This document shows, piece by piece, positions 43,134-51,791 of a DNA stretch of 64,000 bases. The notes beneath the pieces are model-generated. The model did no database searches. It was given only the letters and a program-made list of their open reading frames with translations, and had not been told where the DNA came from. Position 1 is the stretch's first letter; the number at the start of each line of letters is the position of its first letter. The position numbers and the translations under genes are program-made. The DNA comes from Phycisphaerales bacterium Planc_01. Lineage in GTDB: Bacteria; Planctomycetota; Phycisphaerae; Sedimentisphaerales; Anaerobacaceae. The stretch spans positions 116,147-180,146 of the forward strand of contig LVBB01000014.1 in NCBI GenBank assembly GCA_001603075.1, read 5' to 3'.

Positions 43134-44513
43134 CTATAACTCGGCGGCCGGCCCGCGTACCAGCTCGGCGAACTGCCGTCCCCGCTGCTGGTAATTCTCG
43201 AACATGTCGTAGCTGGCGCAGGCCGGGCTCAGCAGCACCACATCGCCCGGCTCGGCCAGTTCGCGGGCCCTCCGGACGGCTTGGGCCAGCGAGTCGGCGA
43301 ACTCGATGCGTGCCGCCGAACCGCCGCCCGATCCCGCTCGAATCGCCTGGGCGATCTGCTGGGCCGTCTGACCGATCAGGATGGCGGCTTTGGCCTTCTG
43401 TGCGATCTTCCTGCCGAATTCATCGAATGGCAGGTGCTTGTCGTAGCCGCCGGCAATGAGGATTTCGGGCCGGTCGAAGGCATCGAGGGCCACGATCCCG
43501 CTCAGGGGCGTGGTCGCCTTCGAATCGTTGTACCAGCTCACGCCGTTTGATTCGGCGACGAGTTCGAGACGGTGCGGCAGGGCTTTGAACTCCGGCAGCG
43601 CGGCCCGGATGGCCTCATCGTCCACGCCCAGGCCCCTGGCGATCGCCATCGCCCCTGCCAAGTTCGATCGGTACGCCCGGCCGGGCAGCCGGTAGGCGTC
43701 TCGGAATTCGCCGGCCACGTCATCGGCCGAGAACTTCATGCAGATCCGACCGGTCTGCCCGTCATAGCGGTCGAACCACTGAGAGGCAACCTCATCGTCG
43801 GCATTGAAGAGCGAGATCGATGGGGCAGCCGGATCGCACGGCTGGTGTTGGAACAGCCCCTTCTTGGCATCGCAGTAGGCCTCGAACGTCCCGTAGCGGT
43901 CGAGGTGGTTCGGCGTCAGGTTCGTCAGCAGTGCGATCTGCGGGGCCATGCCCTGCTCGGCCAGTTGCTCGATCTGAAAGCTCGACAGTTCCAGGACCAC
44001 AACGTCGTTCGGCTCGATTCGATCGAGGATCGTCAGCAAGGGCTGGTCGCCGATGTTGCCGCTGAGCCAGACGTTGCCGTAGGGCCTGTCCGGCTGCGCA
44101 TGCCGGAGCAGATGAGCGGTCAACGCGGTCGTGGTGCTCTTGCCGTTGGCGCCGGTGATCCCAACGATGCGGGCCGGACACAGTCCAAAGAACAGTCCCA
44201 CCTGCGACGTGACGACCTTGCCGTGCTGCCTGGCCACCTCAAGAAAGCGGTTGTCCGGCTTGACCGCCGGGTTTGCGACCACGAAATCGGCGGACGCAAA
44301 ATCGGCGGGGTCGTGCAGACCCAACCGAAACACGATATCGGGACACGGGCCCAACCGTTCCATGGAATCGGCCAGTTGCTCTTCCGTCGCCAGATCGGTG
44401 ACGGTAACGCAAGCGCCGGCCTCGATGGCGAATTGCGTCACGTCAACACCTCCGCCGAAGCGTCCCAGCCCCATCACCAGAACTCTCTTGCCTGCCAGAT
44501 CCCTCGCGTTCAC
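43134..44513 (-). CDS. murD: UDP-N-acetylmuramoyl-L-alanine--D-glutamate ligase
   Basis: The 459-aa Mur ligase adds D-glutamate to UDP-MurNAc-L-Ala. The N-terminal Rossmann motif MGLGRFGGG, the ATP loop GITGANGKSTTT (121-127), the ELSSFQIEQL motif diagnostic of MurD, TNLTPNHLDRYGT, and the C-terminal WYNDSKATT and LSPACASYDMFENYQQRG are present. It starts with GTG at 44513; the GTGA overlaps the stop of menG, so the two are translationally coupled. Peptidoglycan genes otherwise usually lie in the dcw cluster, so murD stands apart here. Its presence indicates that this organism makes peptidoglycan precursors. Confidence 0.95.
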   Translation of the reverse strand: MNARDLAGKRVLVMGLGRFGGGVDVTQFAIEAGACVTVTDLATEEQLADSMERLGPCPDIVFRLGLHDPADFASADFVVANPAVKPDNRFLEVARQHGKVVTSQVGLFFGLCPARIVGITGANGKSTTTALTAHLLRHAQPDRPYGNVWLSGNIGDQPLLTILDRIEPNDVVVLELSSFQIEQLAEQGMAPQIALLTNLTPNHLDRYGTFEAYCDAKKGLFQHQPCDPAAPSISLFNADDEVASQWFDRYDGQTGRICMKFSADDVAGEFRDAYRLPGRAYRSNLAGAMAIARGLGVDDEAIRAALPEFKALPHRLELVAESNGVSWYNDSKATTPLSGIVALDAFDRPEILIAGGYDKHLPFDEFGRKIAQKAKAAILIGQTAQQIAQAIRAGSGGGSAARIEFADSLAQAVRRARELAEPGDVVLLSPACASYDMFENYQQRGRQFAELVRGPAAEL

Positions 44514-45268
44514 AGGTCCCCCCCGTCACTTGGAGCCTTCGAGCCTTTGTAGATCGACGCGACGCCGCCGGTCAGCGGCGCGGCCGAAACGTCGCGAAAG
44601 CCGGCCTGCTCCATCATCGCGCAGAACGCCGCCGGGCCGTGAAAGGCCTCGATCGACTGGTTGAGATATCGGTATGCCCCTCGGTCTCTCGATACGAGAG
44701 CGCCAATCACAGGGATGACGAAACGCAGATAGGCGAGATAGCCCCATCGCATGACGGGGTTTGCCGGCAGCGAGAACTCGAGGACCACCGCCGTGCCAGC
44801 CGGCCCGAGCAGTCGATGAATCTCGTCGAGCGTTGCCTTCGCATCAGGGGTATTGCGGATTCCAAACGCCATCGTCACCGCATCGAAACTCGCGTCGGAA
44901 AACGGTGTGTTCGTCGCATCCCCCCGCACGAGCCGCACCCGATCCGACAAGCCGCGCCTGCCGATCTTCTCCCGGCCCACCCGCAACATCTCCTCGGAGC
45001 AATCCACGCCGACGACGTCGCTGATACGGGGACACTCCTGCAACAGGGCGATTGGAAGATCGGCCGTTCCCGTCGCCAGATCGAGGACTCGGATGGGACC
45101 ACGATCCCCCAGACATCGAGCGGCCCGGCGGCGCCACGCGACATCCCGTCCAAACGACAGCAGGCGGTTCAAGAGGTCGTACGTCGGTGCGATGCGGTCG
45201 AACATCCGGCCCACGCACAACTCAGCCGGCCGTGAAGCATCGCTCGCCGTGGAAATGCCCTTCTGCAT
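44510..45268 (-). CDS. menG: Demethylmenaquinone/ubiquinone methyltransferase (MenG/UbiE)
   Basis: The 252-aa SAM-dependent methyltransferase begins at ATG 45268. Family features are MFDRIAPTYDLLNRLLSFGRDVAWRRRA, the SAM loop VLDLATGTADLP, VVGVDCSEEMLRVGREK, FDAVTMAFGIRNTPD and the C-terminal GGVASIYKGSK. It catalyses the last C-methylation in menaquinone (or ubiquinone) synthesis at the membrane surface. Menaquinone is more likely in a planctomycete. It is coupled by a 4-bp overlap to murD and follows pyrF by 61 bp, so pyrF-menG-murD may be one transcript. Confidence 0.92.
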   Translation of the reverse strand: MQKGISTASDASRPAELCVGRMFDRIAPTYDLLNRLLSFGRDVAWRRRAARCLGDRGPIRVLDLATGTADLPIALLQECPRISDVVGVDCSEEMLRVGREKIGRRGLSDRVRLVRGDATNTPFSDASFDAVTMAFGIRNTPDAKATLDEIHRLLGPAGTAVVLEFSLPANPVMRWGYLAYLRFVIPVIGALVSRDRGAYRYLNQSIEAFHGPAAFCAMMEQAGFRDVSAAPLTGGVASIYKGSKAPSDGGDL

Positions 45269-45329
45269 GCGTTGCACCCGACAACGAGGAGAGTCCGGCC
45301 CGCCCCCCAGGAGAACCCTGCGCCGACGG

Positions 45330-46280
45330 CTACAGCTTGCTCTGCATCGCCGTGGCCAGTTCGACCTTTGCGTCGATGACCGCCTGCTCGATGCACTTCT
45401 TCCAGTCGTCGCCGAACTGGTCGCGGTACTTCGGTCGCTCGTAGGCATAGATGATCGAACGCGAGGCGTTGATCAGCGCCCCGGTCCCGTCGGTCTTGCA
45501 GAACCGCAGACAGTCGGCAGCCGTCGCCCCCTGCGAGCCGTAACCGGGCACCAGGAACCAGATCTTGTCGTATTTCGTCCGCAGCGCCGCGGTCACCTCG
45601 GGCGCCGTCCCGCCGACGACCATCCCGATGTTGCTGTAGCCGCTGCTTCCGACGCGCCCCGGCTTGGTGGCGATGTCGTTGACGATTTCGGCCATCTTCT
45701 CGTACAAGGCCTGGCCCTGGGCGTCGGTGAAGTCCTGCAGCGCCGCTGCCGAGGCGTTGCTCGTGCGAACCAGGACGAAGACGCCCTTGCCCTGCGAGTC
45801 GGCCATCTGGGCGAACGGCTCGATCCCGTCGAGGCCGGGATAGCCGTTGACCGTGATCGCGTCAGGCGCCAGCGTGTCTTCCAGACCGGCCAGCTCGGGA
45901 TTCTGAAGATGGGCCGAGGCATAGGTCTCCGCCGTGTGCCCCACGTCCCCGCGCTTGATGTCGCCGATGATCTCCAGACCGAGATCGTTGGCCTCGTTGA
46001 TCAGGGCGTAGTACGTCTCGATCCCTTCCCAGAGATACCTCTCGAAGAACGCGATGTTGATCTTGATCGCCGGCACCATCGGCGCCACGATCCGCATCGT
46101 CTGCGTGCAGAAGTCGAAAATCGCGTCCACGGCGGCGGCCGCGTCGAATTCGTCATTCATCTGACGGTGGCTGGTGATCGCTGCCGGCAGGCGGCTGTAC
46201 ACGGGATCCAACCCGACAATCAAAGAGGTCTTCTTCGCCTGCACAGCTTCGCACAACCGGTCCGCAAAGTGGCTCGCCAT
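45330..46280 (-). CDS. pyrF: Orotidine 5'-phosphate decarboxylase (type 2)
   Basis: The 316-aa enzyme is the longer subfamily-2 form of OMP decarboxylase, which makes UMP. Family stretches are SLIVGLDPVYSRLP, PAIKINIAFFE, the catalytic GDIKRGDVGHTAE (Asp107, Lys109, Asp112), DAITVNGYPGLDGIEPF, FVLVRTSN and WFLVPGYGSQGATAAD. The ATG at 46280 is used because it precedes the conserved SHFADRLCEAV start; the open frame runs on upstream to overlap the promoter. It lies at the head of the pyrF-menG-murD series. Confidence 0.95.
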   Translation of the reverse strand: MASHFADRLCEAVQAKKTSLIVGLDPVYSRLPAAITSHRQMNDEFDAAAAVDAIFDFCTQTMRIVAPMVPAIKINIAFFERYLWEGIETYYALINEANDLGLEIIGDIKRGDVGHTAETYASAHLQNPELAGLEDTLAPDAITVNGYPGLDGIEPFAQMADSQGKGVFVLVRTSNASAAALQDFTDAQGQALYEKMAEIVNDIATKPGRVGSSGYSNIGMVVGGTAPEVTAALRTKYDKIWFLVPGYGSQGATAADCLRFCKTDGTGALINASRSIIYAYERPKYRDQFGDDWKKCIEQAVIDAKVELATAMQSKL

Positions 46281-46431
46281 AGTCTGAGAAACCTTTCTTT
46301 TCTTTCCAAAAACCCGGAGATCGTCATCACTCGTCCGGACCTGCGCCCCTGCATCCACGCGCACTCCATTGGGGCGCCCGACCTGACGCGAACCCGGCAA
46401 CAAAAAGCTCTTTTTCATCAACGTCGGAGCC

Positions 46432-46460
46432 ACTATAATCACGCCGAAACGATCGAGCAA
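46432..46460 (-). promoter_or_regulatory. Promoter of pyrF, overlapping a divergent -10 box
   Basis: On the minus strand TTGCTC (46455-46460), a 17-nt spacer and TATAGT (46432-46437) give a leader of about 145 nt. The same bases read TATAAT on the plus strand, facing the gene at 46615, though without a good -35. Confidence 0.55.
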
Positions 46461-46614
46461 GACAGAATTCGGCTCCCGGGCCCATTTGTGGGAAACTATT
46501 TCCCCCGCCCGGCGGCTTCTAACGAAAGACGATGCGGTCTCCGGGTCGATCGGCGTTGTGTGCGCGGCCCCGGAGGATTGTCACCGGCGGATGGTTTCCC
46601 AGGATCGCACAAAC

Positions 46615-47358
46615 ATGATATCGGCCAACGACCAAGTCGAACGTGGAACGCCTGCCCCGGCGTCGGCCACCAAACCGGCGAAACAGAAGAAATCGAAGCG
46701 CCGAAAGCTCTTCTATTGGCTGCTGATCGACACGACCGTCGCCGTGGTCATTCTCGCGCTGCTGCTGTACAAGCCGGCCCGTTACAGTTCCGTGCTTCGC
46801 TCACGGACCATTTCGGACAGCGAGCGCGTCCACCCCTACCTATCCCACGACCTCGGCCCGCAGCTCTACAACGGCGCCCAGAGCCGGCGTCCTTTCCATC
46901 TCATGGTGGAAGACCGAGCCCTCAACGAAGCCATCGCTCAGTTTCGATGGCCGCGAGAGACCGGAGGGATTGTCTTCTCGGCACCCACGGTGCTCTTTCA
47001 TCCCGGCCGCATCGTCCTGATGGGCACCGCCGACATCGAAAGGGCCGGTCTGGTCATCACCATTGAACTGGAGCCGCAACTCCATGAGGAGGGACGGCTC
47101 AACCTGAACGTGACAAAGGTCAAGGTCGGCGCCGTGAACATCACGCCGCTGGCCAGGATGCTGGCGCGACGGATGTATCAGGAGCGTCTGGAAACCGTGC
47201 CTGTCGACACCGACGACATCCGTGCCCAGATCGCGGCGTCTCTGCTGGTCGGGGAGCCGTTCGATCCGGTCTTCAAGATAGAAGACAAATGGGTGCGACT
47301 CAAGGACTTCACCATCGCACAGGGCAAGCTCGAAACCGCGATCGTCCCCGCCCGGTAG
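46615..47358 (+). CDS. Membrane-anchored protein of unknown function
   Basis: The 247-aa protein is set to start at ATG 46615, with AGGA about 9 nt upstream; the frame is open for 43 codons before that without typical sequence. It has a basic, proline/lysine-rich cytoplasmic N-terminus (PAKQKKSKRRK), one membrane helix at about residues 33-52, and an extracytoplasmic domain of beta strands (RIVLMGTADIERAGLVITIELEPQL, LNLNVTKVKVGAVNITPLA). The last part (IEDKWVRLKDFTIAQGKLETAIVP) suggests a lipid-binding DUF2993/LmeA-like fold, but I cannot assign it. It is divergent from pyrF and convergent with the NRAMP-type gene. Confidence 0.75.
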   Translation: MISANDQVERGTPAPASATKPAKQKKSKRRKLFYWLLIDTTVAVVILALLLYKPARYSSVLRSRTISDSERVHPYLSHDLGPQLYNGAQSRRPFHLMVEDRALNEAIAQFRWPRETGGIVFSAPTVLFHPGRIVLMGTADIERAGLVITIELEPQLHEEGRLNLNVTKVKVGAVNITPLARMLARRMYQERLETVPVDTDDIRAQIAASLLVGEPFDPVFKIEDKWVRLKDFTIAQGKLETAIVPAR

Positions 47359-47429
47359 ACGCTCCCCCGTTGCCCGTCCTCCGGGGAATCGGACGCCACC
47401 GTCACCAGCCGGCGCTTTGCGGAAAGCAC

Positions 47430-47461
47430 GCGAGCCCGGAATCAGACTGTACCGGGCTCGC
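47430..47461. terminator. Stem-loop between convergent genes
   Basis: GCGAGCCCGG and CCGGGCTCGC form a perfect 10-bp stem around 12 nt. It can serve both the plus-strand membrane protein gene and the minus-strand transporter gene, although T-tracts are lacking. Confidence 0.55.
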
Positions 47462-47483
47462 ATGATCGGTCAGTATTGTTCGC

Positions 47484-49247
47484 TTATGCCACAGCGGACG
47501 CCTTCTTGTCGACGCGGGCGTAGCGCACCACGACGACCACGACGATGAAGACCACCAGCAGGATGATCCCCATCCACTGGAGTCTCGACCACAGGCTCCA
47601 GACACTGCCGAACGCCGCGGCGCCGGCCGCCAGGGCCATCAGCACATTCCACAGGACGCGTTTGCCGCCCCTGGGTCTGTACTTGCCGAGATAGCTCTCC
47701 TGGTTCATCAGGAAGAAGAACGCGAAATAGGCGATGGGCAGCAGGACCATCGCAAAGACCGACGTCGGCACCGCCAGATACGGCGCCGCATCCTTCCAGA
47801 AGAACGGCCCGAGCGCCCCGACACAGACCATCAGACTGCCGAACCGTTGCGGCCAGCCGCGCGCCGGAAGATTCAGCAGTTCGCAGAAGCATAGACCGTT
47901 GATCGTCATCAGCATCGTCGCGGCACTGAGGGCCATACCGATGACACCGAGACCGAACACATACTGCGCCCACTTGGTGCCGATCAGCGGGGTGAGCGTC
48001 TCGGCGAGGTTGAACGCGTCGCGCTTGACGAGGATGGCCGCCATGCGCTTGTCGGCCCAAGGCAGCGCCTCGGCCGCTGCCGTCACCTGTTCGGCGGACA
48101 GCTTGCCGAACGCCTCGTCACCGATCTCGAACCTGACGCGGTCGGCCAGAAGCCCCTTGTAGGGCCCGACGAGATTCGCCGCAGGTTGTTCGGTCACCAG
48201 ACCGCCCGGCTCGTCCGCCACGAGACCCTGTGCCGGCTGGGCGTGGAACTGGCTGCTCGACGCGATCACCACGCACCCCGTCGCCAGGATGAAGGGGATG
48301 AACAGGCCCGTGGACAGATCGAAGATGGCCAGCCCGCGGAAGTCTTTGTCCCAGCCCTTGCGCAACATCGAGTAGGGCAGCAGGAACGTCATATTGATGC
48401 CGACCGCCGTGGCGGCGGCGCTGATCATCACGTCGCGCTGCTGGCCCACGATCATATTCGTCCAGAAGGACCGGAACTGCTCGCCGACGAGGTGGATGTG
48501 CGGCATGATCCTGTCGGTCGGCTTCATAAACAGGCTCAGGTCGGGAATCAGGCCCCGACCGATCTCGCCCCAGTTCATCCGACCGTCGATACTCAGCTTG
48601 ACCACGACGCCCACGAAACAGAGCACGATGAGGCTCACGATGCCCTTGATCAGGATCTCGAAGACCTTGACGCCTCTGCCGCCGGCACTGTAGGTAAAGG
48701 CGGCGGTCAATGCGATCGCGAGAAACATCGCCCCCGCGATCATCTTTCCGGGGATCTCCTCCATCACTCCGGGGCCGATGAACCCAGGCAGCAGGTTCTG
48801 GCGAATGGCGGCCGTGCCGAGCGCGAACTGCGGCAGCGACCAGACGAGGTTGGCCATCATCGAGGCCAGCAGCCAGCCCCAGCCGAGGACCGGGCTGACG
48901 TGCTCGTTGATCCCGCGCAGGGGCCGCTCCCCCGTCGAGAGCGTGACATAGGCGATCGCGCTGAGCATGATGACGCCGAGGATCATCGCCAGCGGCTGGA
49001 GCCACATGAAGCTGAAGCCCACCAGGACGCCGAGATACAGGCTGGATGACAGCGAGCCGCCGCCCAGCGTGATGCCGCTTTGAAGCCAGCCGGGACCGGA
49101 CAGCCGCATGAACGCCTTCAGCGTCGCTGCTCGCCCCCTGGCCTTCGCATCGAGAATCATCTGCCGATCCTTCGCGATGCGGGGGTTCATGTGCATCACA
49201 GATTGCTGCGGCTTGGAGGCGGCACCGCCGCCGTCGTTTGACGCCAT
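47484..49247 (-). CDS. NRAMP-family divalent metal transporter-like protein
   Basis: The 587-aa membrane protein starts at ATG 49247, which has GGGAGG 8 nt upstream. It has about 11-12 hydrophobic segments in a LeuT/APC-type fold, with SGPGWLQSGITLGGGSLSSSLYLG in helix 1 and an internal loop of about 90 residues (about 340-430) enriched in acidic and Gln/Ala residues. Helix 1 lacks the canonical DPGN metal-binding motif of MntH, so the transported ion or solute is uncertain. NRAMP-like proteins of this long type are common in planctomycetes. The gene is monocistronic with its own promoter. Confidence 0.78.
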   Translation of the reverse strand: MASNDGGGAASKPQQSVMHMNPRIAKDRQMILDAKARGRAATLKAFMRLSGPGWLQSGITLGGGSLSSSLYLGVLVGFSFMWLQPLAMILGVIMLSAIAYVTLSTGERPLRGINEHVSPVLGWGWLLASMMANLVWSLPQFALGTAAIRQNLLPGFIGPGVMEEIPGKMIAGAMFLAIALTAAFTYSAGGRGVKVFEILIKGIVSLIVLCFVGVVVKLSIDGRMNWGEIGRGLIPDLSLFMKPTDRIMPHIHLVGEQFRSFWTNMIVGQQRDVMISAAATAVGINMTFLLPYSMLRKGWDKDFRGLAIFDLSTGLFIPFILATGCVVIASSSQFHAQPAQGLVADEPGGLVTEQPAANLVGPYKGLLADRVRFEIGDEAFGKLSAEQVTAAAEALPWADKRMAAILVKRDAFNLAETLTPLIGTKWAQYVFGLGVIGMALSAATMLMTINGLCFCELLNLPARGWPQRFGSLMVCVGALGPFFWKDAAPYLAVPTSVFAMVLLPIAYFAFFFLMNQESYLGKYRPRGGKRVLWNVLMALAAGAAAFGSVWSLWSRLQWMGIILLVVFIVVVVVVRYARVDKKASAVA

Positions 49248-49367
49248 ATCTTGCCTCCCGTTCACAGATTTCGGCTACGCGACCGACCATCCTTGTGATC
49301 GCGACGGCGATCCCGGAAGACCGGCAACAGAAGACGGAGCACCCGTCCACAGGCAAACGTGCCGCCT

Positions 49368-49396
49368 ATTCTGGGTCGCGGCGCGGCGCGTGTCAA
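49368..49396 (-). promoter_or_regulatory. Promoter of the NRAMP-like gene
   Basis: On the minus strand a perfect TTGACA (49391-49396), a 17-nt GC-rich spacer and CAGAAT (49368-49373) give a leader of about 115 nt. Confidence 0.6.
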
Positions 49397-49606
49397 CTTC
49401 CTTTTCCAGGCCCGGCCGACTTGCGACTTTCGGCCCGCCTCGTTTGTCGTAAACCGATCCCCGGAAACTCCGCAATGGTTCCCAGCAGCCATTCCACATG
49501 GCGGCCCACGGCAAGCCCAGAAAGGCCAAAGAGCGCAACTCGCTTTTTCGCAATTACTTATGTCGCATCCACAAGAGAAATCAATCCCAATCGCCTGCCG
49601 TGGCGA

Positions 49607-49634
49607 TTGACAGATGCAGAGGGGTTGCTATGCT
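49607..49634 (+). promoter_or_regulatory. Promoter of pckG
   Basis: TTGACA (49607-49612), a 16-nt spacer and TATGCT (49629-49634) predict a start near 49641 and a long leader of about 205 nt before the pckG start codon. Confidence 0.6.
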
Positions 49635-49847
49635 GTCTTGGCTCATCGGGTCCGACACACTGTAGTTACGGTCGCGGGCGAACGGGTATGCCGCGATTCG
49701 CACAGGGACTTCTCAGAGCCACACGACAGAACCGCTTGCGCGGGCGGAGCGATCCGGCTGCGTGAACGTGCCGTAGAAGGTCGGCGCCGCCGGTCGGAGC
49801 AGTTGCCCGGACGGCGGCCTTCCGGGGAACGACAAGAAGGAGAATCA

Positions 49848-51716
49848 ATGGATACACAATCGATCCTGAAAAGCAAGATGGACGAGAGCAGTCTGAGCAG
49901 ACTCCTGGCGCTGAGGAACGAAGAGGCAAACGCGTTCATCGCCCGCGCGATCGAGCTGTGCGAGCCGGACCGAGTGTGGGTCGGCACGGATTCGGCGGAA
50001 GACGCCGCCTATTGCCGCCAGTTGGCCATCGACAACAAGGAGGAACTGCCCTTGGCGGTGGCGGGTCACACCGCTCACTTCGACAGCTACTACGACCAGG
50101 GGCGCAATCCCGAGGTCACCAAGTACCTGGTCCCCAAGAGCGAAACGCTGGACCTCAAGCTCAAGCAGATCGATCGCGACGAGGGCTTTGCCGAGATCGA
50201 AGACCTCCAGCGCGGGGCGTACAAAGGGCGGACCATGCTGGTGCGCTTCTTCTGCCTGGGCCCGGTCAACAGTGCGTTCGCGATCCCGTGTCTGCAGATC
50301 ACCGACTCGGCCTATGTCGTCCACAGCGAAGACATGCTGTATCGCAAGGGCTACGAGGAATTCAAGCGGCAGAGCGCCTGCGGCCCGTTCGAGTTCTTCC
50401 GATTCCGCCACTGCACCGGCCAGGTCACCGAGCGCATGACCTGCAAGGACATCGAGCACAGCCGCGTCTATATCGACTACATTCACAACACCGTCTACTC
50501 GGTCAACACGCAGTACGCCGGCAACACGGTGGGCCTCAAGAAGCTCTCGCTGCGCCTGGCCATTCGCAAGGCCGACCGCGAAGGCTGGCTGGCCGAACAC
50601 ATGTTCATCATGGGCGCGCACGGTCCCGGCGGCCGCAAGACCTATCTCTGCGGCGCCTACCCCTCGGCCTGCGGCAAGACTGCTACCGCCATGATCCCGG
50701 GCGAGACCATCGTCGGCGACGATCTGGCCTATTTCCGCGTGATCGACGGGCAGTTCCGGGCCGTCAATATCGAGGCCGGCATCTTCGGCATCATTCAGGA
50801 CGTCAACGCCAAGGGCGACCCCGTGATCTGGGACGTCCTGCACCGTCCCGGCGAGGTCATCTTCGGCAACGTCCTGATTACGGACGGCAAGCCCTACTGG
50901 CTCGGCATGGGGGAACAAATCCCGACCCGCGGCACGAACTATGCCAGCGCCGACTGGACGCAAGGGACCCACGGCCCCGACGGCGAGGAGACCACGCCCA
51001 GCCACAAGAACGCCCGCTACACGGTGCGCATGCAGGACCTGAAGAACAAGGACCCTGAATGGGACAACCCCAACGGCCTGCCCGTCGGCGGGATCATCTA
51101 CGGCGGACGCGACAGCGACACCAACGTCCCCGTGCGCGAGGCCTATAGCTGGGAACACGGCATCTGCACGATGGGCGCGATGCTCGAATCGGAGACGACC
51201 GCCGCCACCACCGGCGCCCAGGGCGTCCGCAAGTGGAACGTGATGAGCAACATGGACTTTCTGTCCATGTCCGTCGGCAAGTACCTGCGGAACAACCTGG
51301 AATTCGCCGCCGGACTCAAGCGGCCCAAAGTCTTCGGGACGAACTACTTCCTGAAGAAGGACGACAAATACCTCAACGGCATGCTCGACAAGGCCGTCTG
51401 GGTCAAGTGGATGGAGTTGCGAATCCACGGCGACGTCGAGGCCCTCGACGCCGCGTACGGACTGATCCCCAAGTACGACGACCTCAAGAGACTCTTCAAG
51501 GACGTTCGCAACCAGGAATACACCAAGCAGGACTACGTCGATCAGTTCACCATCCGCATCCCCAAGGTGCTCGCCACGCTCGACCGCATGGCGAAGATCT
51601 ACGACACAGTCGCCGACACGCCGAAGGTGATGCGCGACGAAATGGCCGCCCAGCGCCAGCGGCTCGAAGCCCTGAAGGCCGCCAAAGGTGAGTACATTTC
51701 GCCCCTGGATCTGTAG
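49848..51716 (+). CDS. pckG: Phosphoenolpyruvate carboxykinase (GTP)
   Basis: The 622-aa enzyme has the usual length of GTP-dependent PEPCK and interconverts oxaloacetate and PEP. The ATG at 49848 has AAGGAGA upstream. The GTP/phosphate loop is AYPSACGKT (about 270-278) with the reactive cysteine. Other family stretches are ENGL-type RNEEANAFI, WVGTDS, GAHGPGGRKTYLCGAYPS, GDDLAYFRV, NPNGLPVGGIIYGGRDSDT and GMLDKAVWVKWM. It belongs to central carbon metabolism, acting in gluconeogenesis or anaplerosis. It is monocistronic with a long leader and a strong terminator. Confidence 0.96.
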   Translation: MDTQSILKSKMDESSLSRLLALRNEEANAFIARAIELCEPDRVWVGTDSAEDAAYCRQLAIDNKEELPLAVAGHTAHFDSYYDQGRNPEVTKYLVPKSETLDLKLKQIDRDEGFAEIEDLQRGAYKGRTMLVRFFCLGPVNSAFAIPCLQITDSAYVVHSEDMLYRKGYEEFKRQSACGPFEFFRFRHCTGQVTERMTCKDIEHSRVYIDYIHNTVYSVNTQYAGNTVGLKKLSLRLAIRKADREGWLAEHMFIMGAHGPGGRKTYLCGAYPSACGKTATAMIPGETIVGDDLAYFRVIDGQFRAVNIEAGIFGIIQDVNAKGDPVIWDVLHRPGEVIFGNVLITDGKPYWLGMGEQIPTRGTNYASADWTQGTHGPDGEETTPSHKNARYTVRMQDLKNKDPEWDNPNGLPVGGIIYGGRDSDTNVPVREAYSWEHGICTMGAMLESETTAATTGAQGVRKWNVMSNMDFLSMSVGKYLRNNLEFAAGLKRPKVFGTNYFLKKDDKYLNGMLDKAVWVKWMELRIHGDVEALDAAYGLIPKYDDLKRLFKDVRNQEYTKQDYVDQFTIRIPKVLATLDRMAKIYDTVADTPKVMRDEMAAQRQRLEALKAAKGEYISPLDL

Positions 51717-51738
51717 AATCCGATCGCGAACCAACAGA

Positions 51739-51774
51739 AGAAGCCGGGGCTCAGTTCAGTCCCGGCTTCTTTTC
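51739..51774. terminator. Terminator between pckG and the convergent sigma cassette
   Basis: AGAAGCCGGG and CCCGGCTTCT form a perfect 10-bp stem around 12 nt, followed by TTTCGTT on the plus strand. A-rich sequence before the stem gives Ts on the minus strand, so it can work in both directions. Confidence 0.85.
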
Positions 51775-51791
51775 GTTCGTAAAGCCCCCTC

